Shown here in pieces: positions 13,975 to 26,293 of a stretch of DNA of 64,000 bases (within the stretch, counting starts at the first letter, position 1; every line of letters starts with the position of its first letter). Below the pieces are notes generated by a model that did no database searches, was not told the origin of the DNA, and worked only from the letters and a program-made list of their open reading frames with translations. The stretch lies in NCBI RefSeq assembly GCF_035582795.1, contig NC_134379.1:620001-684000 (forward strand). Direction: 5' to 3'. The translations under genes were made by a program, and so were the position numbers. Source of the stretch: Mycteria americana. Its lineage: Eukaryota; Chordata; Aves; Ciconiiformes; Ciconiidae.

Positions 13975-14480
13975 GAGCGGAGCTGTGCCTGGCAACGGCG
14001 CGGCCCGAGGACTGTGCTGCTCCCTCAGCAGGGACACGCAGAGCCGTTTGCTCCTGGCCGCTGGTGCCTGCAAAGCCCGGGGAGAGAAGATCCGCAAGAG
14101 AACAGAAGGCTCCTGTTCTCAGTGGTGCTTGTGGGCGAGGGGGGGTTTCCTCTGGCCTCGCCTGTGCCCGCAGAAGTTCCTCGGCTCCCTCGGTGGAGCC
14201 TGGCTTGGGGCAGCCAGGACCGCTCTCTGCCGAAAGTGGCACTGTAAGCCACAGGGCGACGACGGGCGCGAGGAAGGTGCTGGGCTGGGGCTGCGCGTGG
14301 CTGTCGGCGCAGCACCGCTCGTCGCCTCTGCCACGGCGCGGCCCTGCCGGCCGCGAGCGGTCGTGGCCGCGTGGCAGCCCCCGTGCATCTGCTGCCCCGT
14401 CCCCTGCCCGGCCCAGCCCCGCGTGGGGCTTGACCGCGTGCCTGCCTCGAACGGTCCCTCCCTGGGGCAGGGACGGGTAG
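13975..14480. promoter_or_regulatory. Orphan CpG-island-like segment
   Basis: Roughly 48 CpG in 500 bp, densest in 14220..14460, with sharp edges into AT-rich DNA on the right. Several long overlapping frames on both strands (up to about 200 codons) look like GC-driven artefacts: Ala, Arg, Pro and Gly rich, with no known domain. Confidence 0.6.
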
Positions 14481-17279
14481 GGGCACCCTGCCTTCTTCCT
14501 TGCTCTGCTTTATTTGCTGGTCTGTCTCTTTTCTTTCACGAGCTCTGAAATGACAAAAGCCTGTCTAGCACTTCGAGTGTTTATTCCAAAAGAAGGTTCC
14601 ACGTTGATTTTTTTTTTCTTTATGATGGCCATGACTGAAACATTTCCCCACCTATTTTTGTTGCTGTTGTGGTTGTAATTAATGTAATTTATTCTGTAAA
14701 ATATCAGTTATTTAGTAAACATGTCTACAGAGATTTGTCCTGAATAACAGTGCTTTATTAGAGATAATCCTTAGCTACTTGGCTCAAACAACTTTTCAGA
14801 GCTGGAAATCTCTCACAGAGAAGCCAATTGTGAATATTAAAAGGGATTTGGAGGAGGAGGCAAAAATTACATTTTCAAATATTCCACTGAGTTGAAGATT
14901 TAACCTAGCAACATCACTGAATCCCTGCACGGGCTCACAACCTCATTTTGTTTTGTATTGAAAGACTCTTGGCTGCATTTTAATTGTGTACATAATATTA
15001 TTGATATTTAGCAATTGTTTCTGTCACCTTCCACCTCAATCAGCATTGCAAAACACAGCTTGAACTAACTGGAAAGTAATTTCCTGGCTAATATTCCTTC
15101 TCATCTCCTGAGAGGAGCTGATATAACAGCTAGCAAAGCATGGATCAAACAGCCCCCGTTTCACAGATCTGCTCTTTCTCGAGGCTCCATGTCAGCTCCC
15201 GTTGAAGTGAGAGTTATTTTATCTTGCATAATGAGCGGATGGATTCTGAATTTTCCAAGCTAAGCAGCTCTCCTCAGCAGTTCAAGCAGGATGTGCAATG
15301 TGACTCGTAATTAAGCACGAGAGACACATAGGAAGTGTCAGGGCACGGATCCAGCTCGAGGAGGACTCGCTTTTCCCGGTGTGTTTGTGCTGGGGTTTGG
15401 CTGCTCTGCAGTGCTGAGCATCCTGCGGTCAGACCGGCCGCTGAGCCTCAGGGCTGTGAGCTCCTGCTCTCCGCTGAGGACAGAAAACGATGGTAGAGTT
15501 TCATCTCAGCCCCTCATTTGACACAGGTGTGGAGGAAAGACCCGAAGTGCCAGCCCAGACAGACTTCATTGTGCTGAATCCCATTTTCCTCCCGTTAAAA
15601 CATACTAGCCCTTAATAAAATATTCCCGAGATTTATATGGCCTTTACCCATGTTGCTGCCCTACAGCTCAGAAGCTAATCGTCCTGTAAGTAAAGCACCT
15701 ACTGCTCCATCCCTTCCACTAGTGCCTTATCCTCCTCCTGAAGCAGCCAAACAGTATGTGAGCTCCTTCAAACACAGATGATGGTACTGCTGTTGAAAAA
15801 CATTCGTCCCTCTTGTCACTAAATTTTTGTAGTAAGAAGTGTTGTTTCACTTTGAATCACGGTCCCTAACTCCCACTGAAGGATCCTGTTCCACTGCAGA
15901 GGCAAGTGTTGAAGCAAAGAGCCCCAGCTTTTTCTTAGTTGGTGTTTCTTCCTTGCAGTAGTTACATATAGCAATTTTTGTAGTTAATACAGTAATTGCC
16001 TTGTCTGCTGGAATTCCCCACTTGCCATTGATTTAATTGCTTGGTTGGGAGCATGTTAATTGTTTATTGACACTGTTCAGCTCCCATGCTGGGGTTAGAC
16101 AAATCTGCAGACTGAGCTGTGCCACGGCCTGAAGTCTCAGACGAGTTTGTGCTCTGCAGACTGTGAGAAAGTTGTCCCCGTCGCTACCCACCATCGAGGC
16201 TCAGCTGTGCTCGCTTGTGGTGCTGGGTTCACCCAGCTGGCTCGATGCTGAAATAGCATAGCATGCAGAAAATGCTCTGTGTAATTAGAATATGACTATC
16301 TACATTTTCTGGGTCCAGCTCATGTGTTGGGTCCATGAAATCTGTGTGTGCACCATGATGCACGTTCAGCGCGGATGCTGGCACTGACCCTGATCCGCAC
16401 CCAGGGGCTGTGGAGGCCGGTGGCTCTGCGGTGAAGAGAGGGAAGGCAGGATTGTCCCTGGAGGAGACTCACTGTGGTCTTTGCTTTGGATGCACAGCAG
16501 CCGTACAGCCCTGCTTCTCTCCACGGGTCGTGTGTTTGGCATCTGTTGCTGTAGGTGCTGTCTGTCATACCAAGCTGTGCTTACGGTTATCAGGCATAGA
16601 AGGTGTCCAGCAGAGATGGTTCAAGGTTGGCCCTTGTCCAGTTCTCAAAGACTTTGCTCATTGCGTCGGTTGATTGTGTCACATCCATACCGCGAATGGT
16701 CCCTGTGGTCTGTAACTAAATAGACACGTCTGTGAGGGCTTTTACTTTTCTCCTGATGAGTAGGCATTAACCAGCATTTTGCCAGCATTCAGAGATGAGC
16801 ACTGCAGGGCCGTCTGAAGCCCATTTTCTGATATGAAAAGCACATTTTCTTCAGTGAGCTTTGAATCAAGCTCTAACAGTTTCAGACTCAGTCAGAAGTG
16901 GAAAAGGTGGCCATTTGGAAAGGGGAAGCAGGTCTATATATTATAATATCTTCATGCTATATATATATAAAATCCGCTTCGCTGTTCTAATTTAAGCATG
17001 CACAGCATGATAACATGGAGGCTGTGCCTGGCCATCTCCTGATTATGCTGCAGCAGGGAAGTTTTAATTTAACCTTTTGCTATTCTGAACGTCTCAGAAG
17101 GACTGTTTCTGCTGGATACTGCAATAGTTTTCATATCACTAAATTTTCCTAACAAGTCTGCACTCTAATAAGGAGCTAAGAGCTTTGGTCCCCCCTGATT
17201 TTTAATAAAGTGCATCACTGCAAGTCAATAACCTGTCAAGTGCTACTCCCCGCGCTCAGCCACAACAGCCGATGGAGCC
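14481..17279. other. Intergenic, AT-rich, no gene recognised
   Basis: A long AT-rich stretch with few open frames, strongest at 14600..15010 (TTAATTGTG, GTAATTAATGTAATTT). A TA-rich patch lies at 16935..16970. Composition suggests regulatory or unconstrained DNA. Confidence 0.55.
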
Positions 17280-17550
17280 GGTGCTGATACGCAACCAAGG
17301 GACGCACGGAGAGGTTTGAGCCCGGCCCTGTGCGGGCGGCCCTTCAAACTGCCACGTGTGAAAGGGCAGCGGACGCTGCCCGCGGGTGCTGGGGCTCTCG
17401 GGGCCAGGGCTGGGGTCGGCAGCGCGGCTCAGGGCAGCCAGCGCCGGCTCGCCCGCCGCGGGCGACCGGCAGTCAGGAGACTCTCCCCTTCTTCAGGCGC
17501 TCTGCGCTCGCCTCAGTGGTGCAAAAGGAGAACGGAAATAACCGCCGGGA
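17280..17550. promoter_or_regulatory. Orphan CpG-island-like segment
   Basis: About 28 to 30 CpG in 270 bp, including GCCCGCCGCGGGCGACCGG. No recognisable coding sequence or transposon accounts for it. Confidence 0.55.
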
Positions 17551-18504
17551 GAAGAGAGCTTCCAGTTCAGAATACCTGCCAGCCCAAGAGGAAATAATGC
17601 CCAGCAAAAGGAAAGCAAATTAATTTTGAAATCCACCACTGTCAGAATAACTGAGCACTCACTCCGGGACACAATTTAATGGAGATAGCTGTAACTGCAT
17701 AGGCGGTTTTTCTCTTGGAGGACACTTATCTCTTACAATTCCCTTCCACCGATCCCCGAGTGTTTTGCAAACACGGGGAGATGCAGCAGAAGGGAGCTCT
17801 TCTGCGCAGGAAGGCAAAGGGGCAGCACCCTGCAAAGCTGGTGACGGGCGCCGGGTCTCCTGCTGCCTGGACTGGTGCCGTGTCCGCTGGGCAGGGCTGT
17901 CTGATTTCTTGCTTCACGCAAGAAATGGTGTCCCATCGCCCCTAAGTGTAAGGCCCGTCTGGAAAGAAAAGGCAGCTGTGTTAACAGCGCATAGCACCAT
18001 GGTCTGTGCAAGAAGGGCAGCATAGTGTCTAATTGAAATTGCAGGATAACAAAACCTTCTCTCTCCTCTTCAAGTGTCTTTTAATTCATCAGGAGCGACG
18101 AGTGTTTCTGCTCTACCACTCCTGCCCCACCAAATGGGGACCTTCTGCCTGGGGCTGACTGTCCCTGGCAAACACAACTGGCTGCCATTTTAAATGTTCT
18201 TTGCCTTCTGATAGTTTATGTTTTTTAACTGAAATTAAAGCTTCTCTGAAATCACAGTTTCAGTGCCTCTTGAAAGGTTCTACCTTTAACATTTCTGACG
18301 TGCAGCTTTTCAGCATTTCTAACTCTGGAGAGAATTTCCAAAATGGTAAATTTTTCATTCCAGCAAGTGGATGTTGAAATGCCTAAATGTCCTGAGGAAC
18401 TCAGAAAGGAGTCCAAAATTAAAGAGGCTATCTTGACTGTATGGTACTGACTGTGCACAGCAAGGTTTGCTGTAAAAGCATACAGATCTGTCTAAAACTC
18501 TCTT

Positions 18505-18514
18505 CCCCCCCCCC
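18505..18514. repeat. C10 homopolymer
   Basis: Ten consecutive C within CTCTTCCCCCCCCCCATTC. A simple tract with no other visible role; a shorter G9 run lies at 43565..43573. Confidence 0.9.
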
Positions 18515-18889
18515 ATTCTAATTAAAAGGTGTGAGAAGAGCATCCTTTCCTGATATTGCTAGAAGCTTTCAAAACAACTTCTCGAGTTGATTGCTTAAAA
18601 GAGGGTTGTGGGATAAATTCCCTTAAAACAGTAAGAAGAGCTATGAAATAGGCACATGACAAGTTTGTACAGTTATTTATTGTTACCAACAGACCAATAC
18701 ACCTAATATTTATTTGCATGAGGGGTATTTCTGTGTTCATGATGTGGTGATCAGTGGATCTGCAATCCTAGCTGCTTTCACCCATTTCACTCCCTTTTCC
18801 CGAAACATTGAGGCAAAGGGTGGCTGCTTGCCGGGGCAGCAGACGGACGGACAGGCTGCCCCGTGAGCTTGACCCCTGTCAGGAGGGTT

Positions 18890-19020
18890 TATGAGCCTCT
18901 GGTTTAGCAGCAGGATTGTGCAGGGGGTCTAATTATAAATCCTTTGGTAATTAAAACAACAGCTGTTATAATTAAAAGGCTCCTCATTAAATCACTACTA
19001 ATTGAAGCTTAAGGTGGGTT
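18890..19020. promoter_or_regulatory. AT-rich block with clustered TAATTA-like sites
   Basis: CTAATTATAAATCC, GGTAATTAAAAC, ATAATTAAAAGG and CTAATTGAAGC fall within about 90 bp, an unusually tight set of homeodomain-like cores. Confidence 0.28.
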
Positions 19021-20169
19021 CTCAGTGAATGACAGCAGTGTAAGATTTCTGAAGCAAGAAAAGGTATTGGGGGAGAGGCAAATGCTCTCCAACAGAAGAT
19101 GAAATGTATTTAAAATTTCCTTTTTCCCAGTAGAAATTTTTATAAAATCTTCCATGGAAAAGTCAGAGCAGGAATGTCGGGGAAAGAGCCTTTGCCTTGG
19201 ACTGTTAAATGTCTTGCAGAAGACGACAGGCACTACAGCCTCTCCTCTTGGGTACTGACCCAGGGGAAAAACCGCACGAGGCTTCTCCTCCCCCAGCCTC
19301 CACCAGCAGTGACACGCCGACACAGCCGGCCTGATGGAGCCCAGGGCAATGGCAGCTTGGAAACCCACTCAACCATACGCATCCCCAGAGGGCCAGCAGC
19401 AAGGAAAATAATCCAGTCTCCCCAAGTTCATTCTAAGGCAAGGCAGCCTTGGATGCTATGAAACGAAGAAGAAACCGGAATAAGCCAAGGGGCGCATGGC
19501 AGCCACGCTGGCTGTCATGTGCCAGGTACACATCAGTGCAGGAGCCAGAGACACGTCCTGAACGGTCTAATAGGGTTTTTTAAGCTCATTCTCCACTTTA
19601 CAGGTATTTGGCTTTTTTGCTGCTGATTAAACATTTTGCAGGAAGACATATCACAGAAGGGATTTTGCACCGGTATCCATGGAAACAATAGAATGTTTCC
19701 ATCTAACATACATATTAATTTTTCCAAGCTGTTATTAGCTGTTCCTGCCAAAGGGGTTTAAAGCAGCATTAAGAAAGCAAAATAACGTAGCAAAAGATGT
19801 GAAACAGAATCGCTGTTACAGGAATTATGAGGACAGCATTTTTTCCAGTTATTTTTTCAAACTATGTTCCTACCTAGGGCAGATTTTAGGCCACATCCTT
19901 TAAATTTACAGGAGTGAAGTCATTAGCATAAAAAATTGACAGCGAGTAAAGTCACACCTGTACTGTCAGAAGACCTATTTACATCCTAAGAAAGACAATC
20001 AAAAGCAGAGGAATTCGCTAAGGTGGATCAGGAAAAAAATCGTCCGGTTTGATTCCATACATACCCATCATTGACATCTCCATAGTATCAAGTTTTGGAT
20101 TTTGCTGTTAAAAAAAAAAAATAATCAGAATTTTTTTACAAAAACTTGCATTTCAGCTTCCAGTCTGCT

Positions 20170-20199
20170 GGAAACTGTCCAGAGCCCTGGACAGTTTCC
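20170..20199. repeat. Perfect inverted repeat, 13-bp stem and 4-nt loop
   Basis: GGAAACTGTCCAG (20170..20182) and CTGGACAGTTTCC (20187..20199) are exact reverse complements separated by AGCC. The stem is 54% GC, so it would be stable in RNA or as a cruciform. The flanks do not continue the pairing cleanly, which argues against a full-length microRNA precursor. Confidence 0.93.
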
Positions 20200-23100
20200 T
20201 CAGTCCCTCTTTCTAATGAACTATCCTCAATTATCCTTATGCTCAGTGGTTCATCATCTTCTTCCTGCCTATTTTCTCCACCTCATGGAAGTCCATTGTG
20301 TGAGGTTCAAAGAGCAAGACCATTCACTCTTTTGATGGTAAACTTGGAGGGATCAAGTCAACACCATTCTACAGGCTGTAACACGGGTAGGAAGAAAGAG
20401 CTCTAAAAACGTATAGACTTTGACAAAGAGTGGGAGCTCTTTCTCTCGTGACTCTTTAACCATATTCTGTAGCAGTGCTAAGGCACTTTGCGTGCAGGCC
20501 ACCAGCTCTGTCCGCTCCCGGGTTGGGTAGGTGTTCAGGAGCCGCAGCTGGCGTGGCAGCGGCTGCGGACGCTGCTGGTGGGTGTTAGCAGCAGCCGGCA
20601 GCTCGCTCTGGGCTATGCATCCAGGGAGAAACGGTGAGGAATGGCAGGAGACAGGGCAGGCTTGTGGTCAACAGAGCCAAGCCCTTCTTCTCTTCTCTCG
20701 CTATTCCCCTAATCTATGTGCATCTGTCGGCCAATTTTGTTGATACTTATAACAGATCTAAGACCTTAGGTGGGACACATGCTCGTGTGCTGGCTGAGCT
20801 GGGGCGAGCTGCTAGCAATCCACTGGGAGAAAAGGGAAAGACAGCAAAATCAACAAATGAAAAAGGACCATAAGTGATTTTTCAGCTATTTTGAATCCTG
20901 GAAAGATGCTCAATGGCAGAGACTTTAAGCTGTATGCTCACAGAAAACCCATGAAGGTCTCAAAAAAGTTAGACCTGAGTCAGAATGGTAACAGGAGAAC
21001 AATGTCACATTGCCAGTGATAGTAACCAATTCTCTGCTTTTGTAGAAAATAGGAGAGACTGAAATTGCAGAGGCAGGATTATGGCACAGTTGTAATATCA
21101 TGATCATTACTTATTCCTTTAGCATTCATTATTGTTAGATGAATCATAATGAACTCATCTGGCATTAATATAAATGTAAAATGCAAATGCATGCAAATTC
21201 CTGTGTAATTCAGCAACATTTAATGTACCGTTAAACTTCTTCATGAGCTTCCCCTGAACTGAGGTCTTTCTTTGAAAGAGCCCAGCTATTAGTGAAGAAT
21301 AAAGAAGTGATAATTTGGCTATTGGGCACCTTCTGGGACTAGCAGAAGGCAACAGTTAGTCGCTGTGAGTGACTATTAAGAAGAGAGACTTCTTAATTCA
21401 GAAATTAAAACTGAGCAATGTGAGGACACTCTGCAATTCCAGCAGCAATTAAAGGCCATTTATTTTCTTTCACTGCTCAGTAATTGTGTCAGATCTGGGC
21501 TGTTTTAATTGAAGGTCCATTTTATTGTTTCTCTCACTTCCTCGAGCTATTGATGCAAGTTTGAGCTGTAACGTTTTTAGGAGAAGGAGGCAGAAACTCT
21601 TTGGAAGCTCTTCCAGGGTTGCAAACCTGCTTTCCAACGCCTCTCCCCTTCCTGGGCAGCCAGGACGTGCTGGCGCTCAGAGTGCTTCTGGGGCAGGGGA
21701 GCTGGGAAAACCAGGCAAGAACTTGCCAGGGCTAAGAAATGAGCAGCTGAAGTGAGAGACCCTCTCTCACACCTGCATTTAGCCTGTCTGGTCTTCCTGA
21801 AGGTAGTGAATTAGCATTTTATCTATTTTCCAGTTATCTTGCTCTAACAACCCCTTCCAAAGGGCTTTGGGAAGCATCCTCTATCATGCTTCCAGAGGGA
21901 AACAGGTTCGGTGCTGACTTGTCTGCTCCTATTTCTGGGAATGCCTGCACATAATCCTGGTTTGCGTTCCTTTGTATTTTATCCACTCGTGCAGTTTGCC
22001 CAGCTCTGCCTCGTTGGGACCTCAAGCAGCTGTCCTGGTTTAGCCAAAATTCTCATGAAAGGAAACCCAACAGGCAGTGTCCTGTTTGCAGAAATCCATG
22101 AAGTGCCTGCATTGAGAGAGGTGACTGGAGAGAGTTTTTCTTCTTTTCCTTTCACAGAGGTACATGGGATACTTTAATAGAAGATGGACGTGTGGTTTCC
22201 ACTGCTCAGTAAGACTTAGCTGTTAAGAATGGCCTGAATTTGTCTAATTTAAATTCAAAGGAAAACATAATGTTTTGTTCTTAATTGCAAGAACCTGCTT
22301 TAAAATTGTGGAAATGCTTTTGAAATGGAAATTGCAGTTTCCACCCCCCTGCCCCGAGGTAAAGGTGCACTGAGGACTGCTTGGCATTTCTCGCATGATT
22401 TAAGATCACTTTCCTGATGAAACCATTCCTACTTCTTTCATCTCTCAAAACAGCAGAAAGCCACCTGCCTTGGGGGGTTCGCCAGAGCCTGTCCCACGCT
22501 TCCAGGAGGAACAGCCTGTTCACAGGGGAGGTGGCCATAGGGAGAACCTGTCATTTTCTTGCTGTAATTAATTATTCACTGTCCTTCCAATCAAAAGCAG
22601 TGCAGAACAAAGGAATAAACTATTTCCTTTTAGGAGGCGCTGTCTTGGAAATCAAAACCCAACTTACAGCACACATGAGACACCTGCATGATTATCATAA
22701 TTAATTTAATTACAAGTATTTGCTCACTTTTAAAAGATGAAAAGCATTAAATACTAGACATCTCTTTCTTTAACAAAATATCACTAGACACATTAAAGCA
22801 AGACGTTTTGAAAGCAGATCAGTTCCCATGTGAGCAGCAGCCTTCATGCAGTGCGATGAATTCACCTCCTGCAACTTCCACCACATCAGTTTCACGTAAC
22901 GTAATAAGCAAGACAAAGAGCTGGACACGTGCAAGGGTCTCTGCCTCGGCTGTGGAAGGCTTCCGTGACCAGCTGAAGTGGGACAGAGCTTAATATGTCA
23001 ACTGACTGCGAGCCATGTTCAGCACACAAATCTAATTTTCTTTGTGGAATAAGCAAAATTACAATTTGTAGGTGATGAGTTCAAAAGGGGAAGATTTTTT

Positions 23101-24639
23101 CTGTGTTCTGACAAAAAACCCCAGCGATCTTTTGCATGACCAGGGCCAAAGTGACTCCTATTACAGAAACGCACTCCTCCATTTCTTCCCACACCAGCAG
23201 GGTATGGGCTTCCTTCTCCTGGGGAGGTATTGGAACGGTTACTGCTCCTACATGTCCCTCCCATGGTGCCAGCAGGGGTGCAGACTGGGAGTGTAACCGT
23301 TCCTCACTTAGACTTTAATTTAATGGCCTTTTAATTTATTTTGTATTCCTGCACCGTCTCAGAAAGAGCAAAGCTCCTAAGCGGTGAGCCAGGAATGAGG
23401 TGAAGCAAATGTAAATGAGAGAGAGAAGAGCAGCCTGTGGGACGGGCAGCAGCACTGCACGGCACAACCGGCACGGCGCTTCTGCGACAGGACATTGTCG
23501 CGACGGGGACGGCTGCCGCGTCCTGCCGATAGCAGTGACCTCTCTTCTCTGAAAAAGGGCAGTGACCACACAAGGGGGCTGGAGCGTGGTGCGGCTTTGT
23601 TTCCAGTGACGGGAGTTTTGCCCAGCCCTGCAGCGGATCAGGAGAGAAAAGGATCTGGTTTGGTTGGTGTTGTGGTATTGATCTCTCCAAGCAGAAATTA
23701 ATGGAAGCATTTCCCTTCTATTGCTTCAGGGCTGGCTGTCCAGAGGGAAAAAGAGTCTGTTGCAGTTACTTCTTACAGCAATGCATACCCAATTTTTTTC
23801 TGTCTTCCTTTCTTCCCATTTTTAAATGTACATCTTTAAAATATTTTGCCCATTGGGTATGGTATGGAAAGGAATCTTCAGTCCTTAATATTGGGCAAGA
23901 TAATTTCTGATAATATAGGCGAGCAGTGAAAGAATAAGGCTTAAATTATCCTGCCCTCCCTCCAAGAAAGGGCACACATTTGCAATAGTAAGTAATGAAG
24001 GAAAATTATTGCTCTCAGTGTCTAGGTATGGCTCTCGCCTGGTCTGTCTTCTTCTAGACTGATGTATATACCCTTTTCTCAACAAGACAGGTTATGAAAC
24101 TTAGAAGGTTTTCACGGCTGTTTTCTAAATGGAGTGCAACTTTTCATATTTAAGTGCTATCTCTATAAATGCATAGTAAACATCTGGGAATACATATAGT
24201 GAGTGGCTTTCAGATCCACCCTGGTTTGATATATCAGCAGTTTTCTTGTCCTTACTCTATTTCCGGCTTTTGTTTAAATGTTCTCCCCTGATAATTGAAT
24301 ATGTAAAACTCCAACCTTGCGAGCAGCCAGGGATCAATGAGGGCTGACGTTGAGCACAGCAAATATATGGGCTAGTGGCTCCACTTTTATCGAGCCCATT
24401 TAACACGCTGTGACAAGGGGCCCAGTCCTCCCCTCACTGGCATGCTACCAGTAAATCTGTCCCCATCCCCAGCAAGATGAGCTCGGCTTTAACTTTGGCC
24501 ATAAGGATGGTTTGTGTGCCTGACTTACAGCGTTTGCTGAATCAGGGCATCATCAAGACGTATATCTAACGGAATCCAGTATCTGGGGAAAAAAGGGATG
24601 AAAGGACAGCAGCAGAGGCGTACGGGATGTAATTGCCCA

Positions 24640-24980
24640 CTCCCGGGGCCCCTTAGTCGTCTTGCTGCAGAGGAGGAGGATTTAACCCGGCACCTCACAC
24701 GAAGTCTTCAGCTGCCCCTAGTCCCGAGGGGGTCGGTGCCGCACTGGCCGCCCCTGAGAGGAGAGATGCCAGCGGGCTCCCAAAGCCCTGCTCGCCGCGG
24801 TGGGACGTTCGGTGAGGACAGGCGAGCAGGCGAGTTCGTCTCCATTCACCGCCCCGCAAAAACTGGAGCCCTCAGAGTCCGGGATTTAAAGAGTCGGGAG
24901 GCTCACAGCCCCCGCGGCGTCAGGCCTGCCCGGCTTTGCCAGCGGGACGTGCACGCTGTGGAAAACTCCCTCCCCGGCAT
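24640..24980. promoter_or_regulatory. CpG-rich segment
   Basis: About 27 CpG in the 300 bp after 24670. A second smaller CpG-rich patch follows at 25245..25400 (GGGCGGCCGCAGCCGCCCCG). A 132-codon plus-strand frame runs through the first patch but has no recognisable domain. Confidence 0.5.
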
Positions 24981-26255
24981 CCATCCATTTTTCTGAGGTA
25001 GCATTAAGTGGACTTGTAATTTAATATTTAGGTTTGTTTGAGTTATGAGTTTGTTCTCTTTTCCACCGCCTGCAAACTTATCACAGCTGAAGGCCTACCT
25101 TTCTAAACCCACCCAGCACTGTGCACGCTGTGAATTTCTGGAAACTACTCTTTATTAATGGTATAAATCAAACCCTAACTTTTATTTCCTAACCCCCAGT
25201 GGGGCATACATGCTTCTAATATTTTCCTGGCCATCCCCTGCCCTTCTCAGCCTCTCCGCTGCAAGGACAGGGCGGCCGCAGCCGCCCCGCGGGGCTGCCT
25301 CCTTCCCCCGGGCTGTGGTTACCGCCTTCCCTTGGCACGAAACGCAGGCTCTTGGTCCCGTGACAGCCGGCGTTACAGAGCCTTGATTTAGCGAGAACGA
25401 GGATGGTCTGGCATGTTATGGGCACCCGCAAAAAGAGGCTCCTTTAGGCTGGCTAAGTGCAGTCGTACACAACCATATATTTATAGTCGCATTCAGTGAG
25501 GGTTTGGTTTCTCTCCATTTTTTGCTGGCCCCCCTCCCAGCCACCAAATCCAAATTGATGCTTCAGGTGCTCCTGTGTCTGAACGTAGGATTTTTCCAAT
25601 TGAATAGGGTCCTTAATCATGCAGTAATATTTCTGCTTGTGAATTAGACCCCCCTTCTGTGCATTACTAGAGCACATGTGAGCTCTCGGCGCATGAGCAG
25701 TACCAGTGACATCGACTTTAGGGGTAAGCACGTAGTATAAGTGGGAAGGAAATACGACGTGTGTGTGTAAGGAAGGACGAATTTCTTGGGAAGCCAAGCT
25801 CCTGCTGAGCTCCTCTTGGACAAATAACAACATCTGTTCTCGTCACTAACTTCAATCAGTTCTCTTTTTGCCACTCTGGCTGAGACAATATTTAATTGAT
25901 ATTAAAGGAGTATGTGTGATATTGAGCATGTACTTGAATACTTGGAATAAGGTCTATCAACAGATCACTGATATGTTGATATCTAACTAACAACTTCGAT
26001 TTGCAGCATTTTCATTCTAATCTTGTTTTTTCTCTAATAATTAAATACACCCAAGAGAGATGGAAAGCACAACATAGACTATGATTACACAGGTCTTTTG
26101 TGCAGATTATTAACAAGGAAAGGCACCAGCACATCAAAGACAAAAAAAATGTGAGGAAATGCAAAACTTTCCAAGGCAAAAGCCTATTTAAAATAAAATA
26201 ACAGGTTCCATTCTCCAGGCTTGCAGAGCCTGATACGTTGACATGTTCAGACTCT

Positions 26256-26293
26256 GGATGGATGGATGGATGGATGGATGGATGGATGGATGG
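26256..26293. repeat. Tetranucleotide microsatellite (GGAT)n
   Basis: Nine and a half tandem GGAT units with no interruption, followed by an A-for-T change (GGAAGG). Confidence 0.97.

Larger units (their letters stand above)
17551..24639. other. Intergenic, no gene recognised
   Basis: Contains the C10 run, the TAATTA cluster at 18.9 kb and the 13-bp stem hairpin at 20.17 kb, all listed separately. A modest GC-rich patch lies at 23400..23640. Frames of up to 124 codons are unremarkable. Confidence 0.55.

Noticed and set aside
13869..14548. Several overlapping 150-200 codon frames on both strands
   Set aside because: All run through the CpG-rich island, where stop codons are rare. They are Ala/Arg/Pro/Gly rich, conflict with each other and have no recognisable domain.
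22028..22080. CTGTCCTGGTTTAGCC, resembling the start of avian endogenous retrovirus LTRs
   Set aside because: Only about ten bases fit. There is no matching LTR end, polyadenylation box, second LTR or internal retroviral sequence nearby.
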